Positions 27,406 to 36,842 are shown, counted from the stretch's first letter. The stretch: DNA of 64,000 nt from Dehalobacterium sp040766325 (GCA_040766325.1 JAXGQR010000002.1:124001-188000); one strand, 5' to 3'. Numbers and translations: made by a program. Notes: a model not told the origin generated them from the sequence alone.

Positions 27406-27837
27406 TTACAGGGAATACACCGCTTCGCCAGGTAAGACTTTGATCTGGTGCTCCGCCAAAACCTTAATGGCTTCATCGATTTGCTCCACCCGGAAAATAT
27501 TTAAGGCTTCAAAACCTGATTGGCCATAAAAAGCATACAGATATTCCAAATTAATTTGATGTTGATCTAAAATTTCCAATACCCGAGCCAGTCCGCCGGG
27601 CCGATCCGGCATCTCCACCGCAATCACCTCTGTTGTGCTGACGGTAAAATCATTGTTCTTTAATTCTTGATAAGCAAGCTCAGGTTGATCCACAATCAAC
27701 CTCAGAACCCCAAAATCTGTCGTATCAGCAATGGACAAGGCACGGATATTGACATTAGCATTGGCTAATAAGCGTGTCACAGCAGCCAAGCGTCCACGCT
27801 TATTCTCCAGAAAAACCGAGATTTGTTTGACCCTCAT
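27406..27837 (-). CDS. Tandem ACT-domain protein
   Basis: About 143 aa made of two ACT domains: VKQISVFLENKRGRLAAVTR (residues about 3-65) and TEVIAVEMPDRPGGLARVLE (about 70-140). ACT domains bind amino acids and act as sensors. Proteins of this type are regularly found next to phenylacetate-CoA ligase genes in anaerobes. It follows paaK by 58 nt with no terminator between, so it is probably under the same Phe T-box. Sensing an aromatic amino acid is inference. Confidence 0.88.
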   Translation of the reverse strand: MRVKQISVFLENKRGRLAAVTRLLANANVNIRALSIADTTDFGVLRLIVDQPELAYQELKNNDFTVSTTEVIAVEMPDRPGGLARVLEILDQHQINLEYLYAFYGQSGFEALNIFRVEQIDEAIKVLAEHQIKVLPGEAVYSL

Positions 27838-27895
27838 CACATAACCCCCTTACAATATATTTTTAACTAAAATATTATCTGCTTGTCCAAATAAG

Positions 27896-29198
27896 TCAAT
27901 CTTTAAGCTGACGCTTATCCGTCACTCTCTTGGCCTTACCTTCGCTTCGGGCTAGTTTTTTCGGTTCCACCAAAGTCACAATGGAGGAAATACCTAAAAC
28001 TGAGTCTAGTTTTTGCTTAATATGTCTTTCCAATTCCTCCAAACGTCTTACTTGGTCGGAAAACATATCCTCTGAAACCTCAACTTGTACCTCTAGGGTG
28101 TCTAAGTTGTTTATCCGATCTACAACTAAATGATAATGAGGTGTGACATTCCCATTTTCCATGAGCACACTTTCCACTTGGGAAGGAAAAACATTGACAC
28201 CTCGAATAATCAACATATCATCACATCGTCCCATTATCCGATCCATTCTGACATGAGTTCGACCGCAGGGACATTCCTCCAAGTGCAGGCAAGACAGATC
28301 CCGGGTCCGATAACGCAGCACAGGGAAACCTTCTTTAGTGATGCTGGTAAAAACCAACTCTCCCGATTGACCATAGGGGAGGGGTTCTCCTGTTTCCGGG
28401 TTGATAATTTCAGGAATAAAATGGTCTTCAAATATATGCAGTCCGTTTTTTTCCGAACATTCCATTGCAACACCGGGTCCCATCACTTCGCTGAGGCCAT
28501 AAATATCATAAGCCGTAAGTCCTAATCTACTTTCAATTTCTCTACGCATACCCTGAGTCCAGGGTTCCGCGCCAAAAATCCCCGCACGAAGCTTCATTTC
28601 CTCTTTATCTATACCCATTTCCTCCATGGCTTCCGCCAATACCAGAGCATAAGAAGGAGTACACGCTAAAACTGTACTTCCGAAATCTTTCATAATCATT
28701 ACTTGTTTCTTCGTATTGCCTCCGGAGGTAGGAATCACGGATACACCCAACCGTTCTGCCCCGTCATGAATCCCCAAGCCCCCGGTAAACAAACCATATC
28801 CAAAGGATACCTGTATGACATCCTGTTTCGACACTCCGGCAAAAGATAAAGAGCGTGCGGCAATTTCCGACCAATTATTAAGATCTTGCCTGGTATATCC
28901 GACCACAATGGGTTTGCCTGTAGTGCCGGAGGAAGAATGAATACGCAGAATTTCACTTAAGGGCACGGCAAAAAGGTCATAAGGATAATTATCTCTTAAA
29001 TCAGTTTTAACAGTAGGGAAGTTTTATTAGATCATGTAAAGATCGAATATCACCTGGCTCCAACCCTATCTCCTGAAAAGCTCTGCGGTAATGGGGCACA
29101 TTGTGATATACTCTTGTTACGGTTTGCTGTAATCGTTCCAATTGCAGATGCTCTAATTCTTCTCGAGGCATACACTCATACTTCTCATTCCAATACAT
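27896..29198 (-). pseudogene. paaK: Phenylacetate-CoA ligase (PaaK family), frameshifted
   Basis: Adenylate-forming ligase converting aryl acetates to CoA thioesters. The N-terminal piece (29007-29198, MYWNEKYECMPREELEHLQL) and main piece (27896-28966) are in different frames. Between them, restoring two bases after CTTCCC (about 29013) gives the family sequence LPFTVKTDLRDNYP leading into the AMP-binding loop IHSSSGTTGKPIVVGY. The adenylation motif YGLSEVMGPGVAME and C-terminal catalytic lysine region (KLARSEGKAKRV) are intact. The loss falls in a T run, so a sequencing slip is possible. Preceded by a Phe-type T-box; followed by the ACT protein. Confidence 0.85.
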
Positions 29199-29229
29199 TT
29201 CATCACCTCAAATATCCATTTTCGATAAT

Positions 29230-29531
29230 AAAAAAGCACTTCTCATCCCATGGGACGGAAAGTGCACCGCGGTACCACCCAAATAGGTTAAAAAACCCAC
29301 TTATTAAGGCTCAGATCGTGTGCTACTCTTAACGATCTGATACCTATCTTCGCTAACGGGAACTCCGGCAACGGCTACAACTCGGGAAAATCTTCAAAGA
29401 TTCACCATGCAGTTCTAGAGTGAATTCAGTTAACTAAACTTTGAAATGCTTTCAGTCCCCGGCATTTCTTCCCTGAAAAAGCATCATTAACTTACTTTTC
29501 TCTATCATTACCTAATATATTTAGTTTAAGC
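29230..29531 (-). promoter_or_regulatory. T-box riboswitch leader of paaK (specifier UUC, Phe)
   Basis: On the minus strand GGGTGGTACCGCGG (29267-29280) is the T-box, followed by a stem GCACTT/AAGTGC and six T residues (29230-29235). Upstream, TGCTTTTTCAG pairs with CTGAAAGCA and AGTTAA with TTAACT; the bases following, GAA-TTC-ACTCTA, lie opposite AGTA and then pair CTCTA with TAGAG. By the same geometry as the valS leader the specifier is TTC (29422-29424), Phe. A promoter (next entry) starts it. Confidence 0.87.
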
Positions 29532-29537
29532 ACGTAT

Positions 29538-29567
29538 ATTTTAGCATAAATATCGATATTATTGCAA
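29538..29567 (-). promoter_or_regulatory. Promoter of the paaK T-box leader
   Basis: Minus-strand TTGCAA (29562-29567), 18-nt spacer, TAAAAT (29538-29543), between the spoVR stop and the T-box leader. Confidence 0.65.
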
Positions 29568-29573
29568 GTTGAT

Positions 29574-30965
29574 TCATAAAACGGTTCTGGCATGTTTTCT
29601 CCCATCAAAGCTGAAAACCACCACTCGCTCCTCTAGAATCGTTTCCAAATGTACTGTTTTACCCCACAGATCATAGACGTACGGCAATGTCCTTTCCAAA
29701 TAATAAGTATCTAAATCCACCCCTTCATGATGATGCCTGATGTAAAGATTACCGTTTCCCCGATAGTTTCCATCCTCCACTGTCAAGTACGGGTGGCCCC
29801 CATTGACCAGGTTTCTCACGATTCCATCGCGCACTGTTTCCCATTCCGTATCACTTACTCGCCACTGGGAACCTTGTTTTTTAAAAAGGTAAAGATCTAA
29901 ATCCCGTACTAATTCCTGGGTAAGATAATTACGCAGAAAAGATTGATCATTTTCCATTTCCCTAACTTCAAAAATTTTTCCTCGCCCCTCTCCCCCCGGG
30001 CGATTATATTTGACCCGTTCCTCCTTTGAGGGATGATCCCAACGTTTTTCAATATCTTCAAATATTTTCATCCCTAAATAATAAGGATTAAGCTGATTGG
30101 GGGAGGGGTTCAGCACATTTGCATGGAGACGGGCAAATTCCAAAATTTCCTCATCACCTAAATCCAGAGAGCGTAAGATACGTGCATGCCAATAAGACGC
30201 CCAACCTTCATTCATAATCTTTGTTTCTATCTGGGGCCAGAAGTAAAACATTTCCTCTCGTACCATAGCCAGCAAATCTCTTTGCCAGTCTTTTAGAATG
30301 TGGCTATGGGTCATGATAAATTCGACAAGATCTTTTTGGGATTCAGGAGGAAATTTTTCTTCTTGGGGGACTTCTTCCACCAATTCTTTGCCGATGGACC
30401 ATATCTCCTCATAGAGATTTTCGCGGTGAACTTTATTAGAATGTTCTAAATTCTCCTTTACTTTCTTTATTCGATAAAAATCAATATGCTCCTGAAGCGC
30501 CAAAGCCCTATCCAGGATTTTTTCTACCTCTTTTTGACCATGTAAAAACTCGTATTGTCGGATACGTTCAGCATTCACAGCCATGGTTTCAATCATATCT
30601 CGATTTGATTTTGCAAACCAAGCATTGTTTTTAAAAAAATCACAATGAGCAAAAACATGGGCAATAACCAACTTATTCTGGATTAAGGAATTTCCTTCTA
30701 AAAGAAATGCGTAACAGGGATTAGAGTTTACAACCAACTCATAGATGCGGCTTAGATTGAAATCATACATGGTTTTCAAACGAAAGTAATTTTTTCCGAA
30801 ACTCCAATGGGTAAAACGGGTCGGCATCCCATAGGCCCCAATGGTATAAAGAACATTTGCCGGACAGAGTTCAAAACGCATGGGAAAGAAGTCCAGGCCA
30901 AACTCTGCCGCTTTATTTCCTATTTGGTCTATCGCCAATTCCAATTGATATAACTCAGTGTCCAC
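29574..30965 (-). CDS. spoVR: SpoVR-family protein
   Basis: Member of the SpoVR family (463 aa), required for normal spore cortex in Bacillus and found with PrkA and YhbH in non-sporulators as well; biochemical activity unknown. Family features: FPMRFELCPANVLYTIGAYG near the N-terminus, FAHCDFFKNNAWF, and a histidine-rich stretch NEGWASYWHARI typical of the family. It overlaps the yhbH end by 11 nt, so the three genes prkA-yhbH-spoVR form one operon. Confidence 0.93.
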   Translation of the reverse strand: MDTELYQLELAIDQIGNKAAEFGLDFFPMRFELCPANVLYTIGAYGMPTRFTHWSFGKNYFRLKTMYDFNLSRIYELVVNSNPCYAFLLEGNSLIQNKLVIAHVFAHCDFFKNNAWFAKSNRDMIETMAVNAERIRQYEFLHGQKEVEKILDRALALQEHIDFYRIKKVKENLEHSNKVHRENLYEEIWSIGKELVEEVPQEEKFPPESQKDLVEFIMTHSHILKDWQRDLLAMVREEMFYFWPQIETKIMNEGWASYWHARILRSLDLGDEEILEFARLHANVLNPSPNQLNPYYLGMKIFEDIEKRWDHPSKEERVKYNRPGGEGRGKIFEVREMENDQSFLRNYLTQELVRDLDLYLFKKQGSQWRVSDTEWETVRDGIVRNLVNGGHPYLTVEDGNYRGNGNLYIRHHHEGVDLDTYYLERTLPYVYDLWGKTVHLETILEERVVVFSFDGRKHARTVL

Positions 30966-32103
30966 CGGAATCTCCTTTCTCTGAAAAGAAAATTTTTAAT
31001 GCCGGATAAATATCTTTCTTGTTTTTAATCGATACGATAGTCAAGTTATCCGCTGTGATATTTTGATAAACGGACAGCAAGGAGCTGGTGCGATAATAGG
31101 GACTGGTAATCTCACCATAACCAAAAAGATTACACATAGGTAATATCTCTTTAATCAGAGCAGAGCAAGTATCATTATCCGAGGGCAAATTATCGCCATC
31201 AGAAAAATGGAAAGGATAGATATTATATCGCTCCGGGGAATATCTTTCTTGAATTAATTCCAGAGCCAGCTTATAAACTGAAGAACAACGAGTTCCACCG
31301 CTTTCCCCTTTGTTAAAAAAATCTTTTTCCGACACCTCTTTAGCCTGAGTATGGTGCGCTAAAAAAACAATTTCTACATTTTGATATTTAGTGCGTAAAA
31401 ATCGCACCATCCAGAAGAAAAAGGTTCTGGCGATATATTTTTCAAAATTGCCCATGGAACCGGAAGTATCCATCATGGCTAATACCACAGCATTGGACTC
31501 TGTGCTGTAGACAGTGTCCCAGGTTTTAAAGCGTAAATCATCCCGAGTAATATTATATTTTTCAGAATCTTGAGCGGCATTGCGCTTAATAGCTGACAAA
31601 ATCGTACGTTTCTTGTCAATGTTACTAAAAATACCGGCTTTTCGCACATCATTAAAACGTGTAGATGTGGCCCTCAAATTCTCTTTTTGTTTTTCCTTGA
31701 GACGAGGCAGTACTAAATCAGCAAAAACCATTTCCGATAATTCCTCAAAACTCACATCGGCTTCATAATAATCGATACCCGGCTCATCACCTGCACCAGT
31801 CCCCTTGCCGCTGCCTTCGGCCGGTTGTGCACTAATCACATCCCCATCTTGACTACCGCCTGTTCCCTGTCCGGCTTGCTTTTGCTTATTGTAATTAAAA
31901 CGAAAACGATACTCATCTAAAGTGCGTATGGGCAGCTTGGTGATTTTTTTCCCGTCGGACATAATCACACTTTCTTCGCTAATGATCTCCCCAAGGTTAT
32001 TCTTAATTGCTTCCTTGACTTTTTCATTATGACGCCTCTGATCCAAATCGCCCTTCCTGTGCAGGGACCAATTATCCCGGGAAATAATTGACTGATCTTT
32101 CAT
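30955..32103 (-). CDS. yhbH: YhbH/YeaH DUF444 protein with von Willebrand A-like domain
   Basis: About 382 aa. The C-terminal part has a MIDAS-like metal site AMMDTSGSMGNFEKYIART, and the N-terminal part includes the conserved DNWSLHRKGDLDQRRHNEKV. A glycine-rich low-complexity stretch (GQGTGGSQDGDV to GAGDEPG, about residues 80-110) separates them. Yeast-two-hybrid-type evidence in other species ties this family to PrkA; here it is 14 nt after prkA. Start chosen at ATG 32103, with the frame open to 32115. Confidence 0.92.
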   Translation of the reverse strand: MKDQSIISRDNWSLHRKGDLDQRRHNEKVKEAIKNNLGEIISEESVIMSDGKKITKLPIRTLDEYRFRFNYNKQKQAGQGTGGSQDGDVISAQPAEGSGKGTGAGDEPGIDYYEADVSFEELSEMVFADLVLPRLKEKQKENLRATSTRFNDVRKAGIFSNIDKKRTILSAIKRNAAQDSEKYNITRDDLRFKTWDTVYSTESNAVVLAMMDTSGSMGNFEKYIARTFFFWMVRFLRTKYQNVEIVFLAHHTQAKEVSEKDFFNKGESGGTRCSSVYKLALELIQERYSPERYNIYPFHFSDGDNLPSDNDTCSALIKEILPMCNLFGYGEITSPYYRTSSLLSVYQNITADNLTIVSIKNKKDIYPALKIFFSEKGDSGGH

Positions 32104-32117
32104 TTTATTCACCACAC

Positions 32118-34011
32118 TTAGCGGTTCAACAGACTGCCGATGTACTTCAGGGTTTCATTTGCACAGACTGGGCAATAACCATGATGGCTGATCAACCGAG
32201 CAACGACATCATTAATTCTCTTTAACTGCTCCGGATCAGGGTTTTTGGCAGAAGTAGTAATTTTGACCACATCCTTCAAGTCGGCAAACAATTTCTTTTC
32301 AATAGCCTCCCGAAGACGTTCATGGGTATTGTATTCGAATTTTTTGTCTTTCCGAGCATAAGTTGAAAGCCTAATGAGAATTTCTTCCCGAAATGCTTTT
32401 TTGGCGTTTTCCGAAATCCCGATTTGCTCCTCGATGGAACGCATTAACCTTTCGTCAGGTTCCATTTCTTCATCGGTAATGGGATCATTCACTTTAACTC
32501 CACTGCAAAAGGCTTCCACATTATCCAGATAGTTTTCAAACAAAGCGCGGGCAGATTCTTCATAAGAGTATACAAAAGCCCTTTGCACCTCTTTTTTAGC
32601 AAAATCATCAAATTCTTTGCGCGCCATGGCGATAAAGTTAGTCAATCTTTCTTTTTCTTCTCTTGTTATGGAAGGATGTTGATCCATTCCTTCTTTTAAA
32701 GCTTTAAGCACATCCAGGGCATTGATGCATTTGGTGTCACTATTGATTAAGGCACTGGAAATTCGATTGATGACATAACGGGGATCGACACCACTCATCC
32801 CTTCCCCTTCGTTTTCCGACTGCAGTTCCTTAAGATCTTTTTGTTTAAAATCCTCTACATCTTCTCCATCATAGAGCTTCATTTTTTTTAAAAGGTCAAT
32901 ACCGTTTTTTTTCGATTCTTTTAAACGGGAGAGAGTGGAAAAAATAGCTGCAGATCTTAAGGCAAAGGGTGCGATATGAACATCTTTTAAATCGCTTTGG
33001 CCAATAAGCTTTTCATAAATTTTTACTTCATCCGTCACTTTTAAATTATAGGGAATAGGCATCACCAAAATTCGGGAGTGCAAGGCTTCATTTTTCTTAT
33101 TGCTGATAAAGGACCGATACTCAGTTTCATTGGAATGGGCAATGATCATTTCATCCGCAGAAATCAGAGCAAAGCGTCCGGCCTTAAAGTTGCCCTCTTG
33201 GGAAAGACTTAACAGGTGATAAAGAAACTTTTCATCACATTTCAGCATTTCCTGAAATTCCATCAAACCTCGGTTGGATTTATTCAATTCCCCGTCGAAT
33301 CGATAAGCCCGGGGATCTGATTCAGAACCATATTCTGTGATTGTGGCAAAATCAATACTCCCGGTAAGATCGGCGATGTCCTGAGATTTTGGATCAGAGG
33401 GACTAAATGTGCCGATCCCGATTCTGTTTTCCTCAGAAAAAACAATGCGCTCAATTTCCACATCTTCTATCCGCCCCTGATATCTTTCCTGCACCATCAT
33501 ACGACAAGAGGGACATAAACTTCCCTCAATCTTGAGTCCCATTTCCTGTTCAAACTCTTCCCTTATGGGCTCAGGTATTAAATGCAGGGGCTCTTCGTGC
33601 ATCGGGCAATCCTTAATTGCATAAACGGCCCCCTCATCTGTAGTAGTATATTTCTCCAATCCTTTTTTTAGCATGGTGACAATGGTAGATTTTCCCCACT
33701 TACCGGACCCATTGGAGCAAAATTCGTTTACGCACATCCAAACGGCATGCAGATGAATGAAAATACTCCTCTACTAACCTTTGCAGTACCGCATCTAACC
33801 CAAAGATTTCTTGGGAAAAAAAATTGTATTTCTTACCCTGGGCGGTTTCTTCAATTCCAGCCTGCACAATCATATCATAGATTCGGTTGTGAGCTGTTTT
33901 AGCGATGGTTGGATCCTCTTTAACCAATTCTAAATAATCGCAAAAGGACCCTTGCCAACGTAATTTTTCCTGTTGCCGTCTGTACGCTTCTAAAGACTTT
34001 AGATAGTCCAA
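32118..34011 (-). pseudogene. prkA: PrkA serine protein kinase, frameshifted at the P-loop
   Basis: PrkA (about 630 aa when rejoined) has an AAA-like N-domain and a C-terminal kinase-like domain, and acts in sporulation and stress. N-terminal piece 33700-34011 starts MDYLKSLEAYRRQQEKLRWQ; main piece 32118-33737 holds TIVTMLKKGLEKYTTTDEGA onward. At the junction, one base is missing after CTCC (near 33722) and one G from GGGGG (near 33700); restoring both yields LLLMGPVSGGKST, the Walker A motif. Everything else is intact. As both losses are single bases 20-25 nt apart, sequence error is likely; otherwise the kinase is inactive. Confidence 0.86.
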
Positions 34012-34202
34012 ATTTTTTCCCCCTTATTCTCTATTTCCTTGATTAGCCGGATCCTAAGAGTCAATATCCATTTACTTCTATATTTATATGGCGATGATCT
34101 CTTAAAAAGAAGTTAGGATCACTCCTCATTTATGTTTAAATGTGTTATTTATTGGGAAACATATCCATAAACATAAGAAAAAGACCTGCGGAGGAGAAAA
34201 AC

Positions 34203-34358
34203 ATGAGCAATAAAGTACTTTTACAAACCTATATTAAACAGGGCAAAGAATATCGAAAGATATTAGAAAAAGCCAATGGACATGGAAAGCATACTTCCAA
34301 AATCAAAGACATCGATCTACGCTTAAAACAAGCAGCTCAAAGATTAAAAAGAATCTAA
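34203..34358 (+). CDS. Small basic protein of unknown function (51 aa)
   Basis: Plus-strand ORF beginning MSNKVLLQTYIKQGKEYRKI and ending in a basic helix (RLKQAAQRLKRI). A ribosome site GGAGGAG is 7 nt before the ATG, and a terminator-like hairpin AAAGAATC/GATTCTTT followed by TTTT begins at its stop. I do not recognise a family; high lysine/arginine content and predicted helices suggest a nucleic-acid- or protein-binding peptide. It lies divergently from prkA. The gap 34012-34202 shows no strong promoter. Confidence 0.6.
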   Translation: MSNKVLLQTYIKQGKEYRKILEKANGHGKHTSKIKDIDLRLKQAAQRLKRI

Positions 34359-34442
34359 GGGATCCTTTCTCTTTGGATTCTTTTTCAATACCCTCCCTAA
34401 TCTTGCCACATATGGACATTATTTGCATGATTTGTATATCAT

Positions 34443-34472
34443 TTGACATTGTTCCGATATTGACAATGTCAA
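34443..34472. promoter_or_regulatory. Perfect 10-10-10 operator over the FMN-lipoprotein promoter
   Basis: TTGACATTGT, 10-nt spacer, ACAATGTCAA. The right half contains a plus-strand -35-like TTGACA at 34460-34465 with a weak -10 (TAGTCT) 17 nt later, so a bound regulator would block or recruit RNA polymerase. Confidence 0.6.
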
Positions 34473-34538
34473 ATAATTGTAGTAGTCTTTCATTATATGA
34501 AAGAAGCATTTAGTATTATTAAAGGAGGCGTCGTAAGA

Positions 34539-35018
34539 ATGAAGAATTTTAAAAAATCAAGTATCCTTACCCTCATACTCCTCTTGGCCTTATCATTAAT
34601 GGTAGGATGTGGCGGTACGGGTACGGATGAACCTGAAGCTACCGGTTACGTTGATGGAGAATACTATGCTGAAATGCCTGAATTTGATGATAATGGCTGG
34701 AAGGACAATGCTACTGTAACCATCAAAGATGGCAAAATTGCTGATGTTGTTCTAAACTCTAACAACGAGGATCCTGCAAAGGGAGACAAATTAACCGCTG
34801 TAGCTAATGGGGAATATGACATGAAAGCGGCAGGTGCCCAGGCCGGTTGGGATGAGCAGGTAAAAGCAATTGAAGATTACATCATCGAAAACCAGGGTGC
34901 CACAGGCGTTACCTTTGATGAAGAAGGAAAATCAGATGCCATCTCCGGTGCTACGATTCATTACAATCAATTTTTTGATCTGGTAAATCAAGCATTGGAG
35001 CAAGCAAAAGCAGAATAA
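34539..35018 (+). CDS. Exported FMN-binding-domain lipoprotein
   Basis: About 159 aa. Signal peptide ILTLILLLALSLMVGCG with lipobox LMVGC, then a single FMN-binding domain of the RnfG/NqrC type ending in the flavinylation-like motif SGATIHYNQFFDLV, where threonine of SGAT would carry covalent FMN attached by an ApbE transferase. Start at ATG 34539, 11 nt after AAAGGAGG. It is transcribed towards the cytochrome operon from a promoter carrying a perfect operator. Likely an extracytoplasmic electron carrier; the redox partner is unknown but the neighbouring cytochromes are good candidates. Confidence 0.85.
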   Translation: MKNFKKSSILTLILLLALSLMVGCGGTGTDEPEATGYVDGEYYAEMPEFDDNGWKDNATVTIKDGKIADVVLNSNNEDPAKGDKLTAVANGEYDMKAAGAQAGWDEQVKAIEDYIIENQGATGVTFDEEGKSDAISGATIHYNQFFDLVNQALEQAKAE

Positions 35019-35041
35019 TCACTTAAAATTAATATATAAAG

Positions 35042-35081
35042 GACAAGGCCGGTATTGTAACAAATACCGGCCTTGTCTTTT
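35042..35081. terminator. Strong terminator between convergent FMN-lipoprotein and cytochrome genes
   Basis: Perfect 15-bp stem GACAAGGCCGGTATT/AATACCGGCCTTGTC with a 6-nt loop, T-rich on the plus side (CTTTTA) and weaker on the other. Confidence 0.9.
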
Positions 35082-35137
35082 ATGTTTTTGATCACGAGCA
35101 AAAATTTTATATGGCACAACTTACTCGAAGTTTCACC

Positions 35138-35248
35138 TTATCTTAAAGCCCGGGGAAGGAAGTACCAGATCAGCATCACCAATAATCCGCTGTAAAATAT
35201 GAGTTCGAACAGTATTAGGAGCATATTATTTTCAAATTTACCGCTCAT
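35138..35248 (-). CDS. 36-aa membrane protein overlapping cytochrome b gene
   Basis: Minus-strand ORF from ATG 35248 to TAA 35138: MSGKFENNMLLILFELIFYS then a continuation ending WYFLPRALR. One transmembrane helix with a charged C-terminus. Its ATG lies inside the last codons of the cytochrome b gene (11-nt overlap), so it is translationally coupled and probably a third subunit, comparable in style to small CcoQ- or CydX-like subunits; no homology is claimed. The purine-rich end of the cytochrome b gene (GAGGAGGAG about 7 nt upstream) is an ideal ribosome site. Confidence 0.7.
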   Translation of the reverse strand: MSGKFENNMLLILFELIFYSGLLVMLIWYFLPRALR

Positions 35249-35948
35249 GAGCTTTCTCCTCCTCTTCCAAACGTGCCAATTCCAAGGGATATTCATCTTC
35301 CATAACAGTGTGGCTAATACGGCCCGTTAACCATACCCCATTCATAGGGAAAAAGTACGGTGTAAAGTGCACTGAATATATATGCCAAATAAAAATTACC
35401 AAAATCGCCAGCAGCGCCTCTCCTTGATGAATCACATGGGCACTGTCAATCACCCAGCGAGGAAAAATATTGGCTGCTACATGCGGGAACCAAAGCATTA
35501 AGCCGGTAACAATCATCACCGGTGTACCCCAATATTCCGCCAGATAATCCACTTTTTCTTTATATGAATATTTGGCAAACCGGGGACCTTCTTTAGAAAA
35601 ACCTAAAAACAGCCGAAAACTAGCAATAATGTCTTTGGCATCCTGAATTTGGGGCAGCATTGATCCGCGCAGTTTTCCCTGGAATGCCAGCACAATCAAA
35701 TAGATCAAATGATAAAGACCATTGATCATCATGAGCACGGCTGCAGAAAGATGGACCAGAAATAGATTCTCAAAGGATCCAAAGATTTGCGCCACTTTCT
35801 GAACCCAGCCTGTATATGCAAAATGCATAATTAGGCCGGTGGTCGCGAGGAGTGTAAAGCTTAAAACCATGAGCCAATGCTGAACCCGCTGATGAATATC
35901 CCAACGATCAAAATAACGTTCCGACTTATTCTCTGTAAGATTGTCCAT
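35238..35948 (-). CDS. Cytochrome b subunit (Ni/Fe-hydrogenase/formate dehydrogenase gamma type)
   Basis: Integral membrane dihaem-type cytochrome b, 236 aa, with about four helices and histidines in HQRVQHWLMVLSFTLLATTG, LVHLSAAVLMMINGLYHLIY, DSAHVIHQGEALLAIL and FIWHIYSVHF. Such subunits exchange electrons between quinones and extracytoplasmic cytochromes. Follows the seven-haem cytochrome gene by 25 nt. Confidence 0.88.
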   Translation of the reverse strand: MDNLTENKSERYFDRWDIHQRVQHWLMVLSFTLLATTGLIMHFAYTGWVQKVAQIFGSFENLFLVHLSAAVLMMINGLYHLIYLIVLAFQGKLRGSMLPQIQDAKDIIASFRLFLGFSKEGPRFAKYSYKEKVDYLAEYWGTPVMIVTGLMLWFPHVAANIFPRWVIDSAHVIHQGEALLAILVIFIWHIYSVHFTPYFFPMNGVWLTGRISHTVMEDEYPLELARLEEEEKAHER

Positions 35949-35973
35949 GAAAAGCCACCTCCCTATCAGATGA

Positions 35974-36777
35974 TTATTGTTTCCGGGTACGAAGCCTATG
36001 TAATAAATCCAAAATGATATGAATCAGAAAAAAGCCCACAACCAATAAAATCAACCACATAAATGCCTTATTAATCCAATACATAGGTGCACTATATCCT
36101 GTCGGTTCTAATTCATAATGTTCCTGAGCATTGACCCCTATGGCACCATTACCATGACATTCTGCACATAATTGAGTTTTTTGATCCGGATGGGTCAGGG
36201 ATAAAGGATCTTTTTTACTAAGCACTTTATGGGCACCGTGACAGCCTGTGCAATCAGGCGAATCTTTTGCTCCTAAGGCCACGGCCTTACCATGAAAACT
36301 ATCTTTGTAAGATTCGATTACGCCTCCATGACAAGCTCCGCAAGTTTCAATTATCATTTGTTTATGTACTGGAGAGGCCTGATTATCCCCTGGCAGAATA
36401 CCATGCACATCCCCATGGCAGCTGTTACAATCGGGGCCATAAGTGGAATTGTAATGAACGCTTTGCTGAAAACTATCAACTGCTTCCCCATGACATGTCC
36501 CACAAAATTGGGTAGGATCTGAATGAACGCCTTGGGGAAACTGATGGCAGGAAAGACAATCTACGGTAGCATGTATAGAGGCATCATATTTTGCTCTGTC
36601 TACATAAATGGAAATCTCTTTTCCATCCCGCTCCATAGTTACTCCTTCATAGCCATGGCATTGAAAGCACTGCGTGGAATCCGTATAAGCGCTGTGATCA
36701 GTCGACTCAGCAAAAACAATAGTCGTCCCTATAAAGATAAATATAAGTAATGACCAAAGCGCAATTCTCATTTTCAT
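35974..36777 (-). CDS. Membrane-anchored seven-haem cytochrome c
   Basis: 267 aa with signal peptide (MRIALWSLLIFIFIGTTIVF), seven CXXCH motifs (CFQCH, CLSCH, CGTCH, CNSCH, CGACH, CTGCH, CAECH) and a C-terminal membrane helix MWLILLVVGFFLIHIILDLL. Pattern is that of extracytoplasmic multihaem cytochromes passing electrons from the quinone pool, via the adjacent cytochrome b, to an outside acceptor. No cytochrome c maturation or terminal reductase gene is in the window, so the acceptor is unknown. The nearby FMN-binding lipoprotein is a possible partner. Confidence 0.9.
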   Translation of the reverse strand: MKMRIALWSLLIFIFIGTTIVFAESTDHSAYTDSTQCFQCHGYEGVTMERDGKEISIYVDRAKYDASIHATVDCLSCHQFPQGVHSDPTQFCGTCHGEAVDSFQQSVHYNSTYGPDCNSCHGDVHGILPGDNQASPVHKQMIIETCGACHGGVIESYKDSFHGKAVALGAKDSPDCTGCHGAHKVLSKKDPLSLTHPDQKTQLCAECHGNGAIGVNAQEHYELEPTGYSAPMYWINKAFMWLILLVVGFFLIHIILDLLHRLRTRKQ

Positions 36778-36842
36778 GCATCTTGCCCCTTTCTATGCGA
36801 TATTTCAATTTGGCTAACATCTGCCACTTCCGTAATAAGGAT

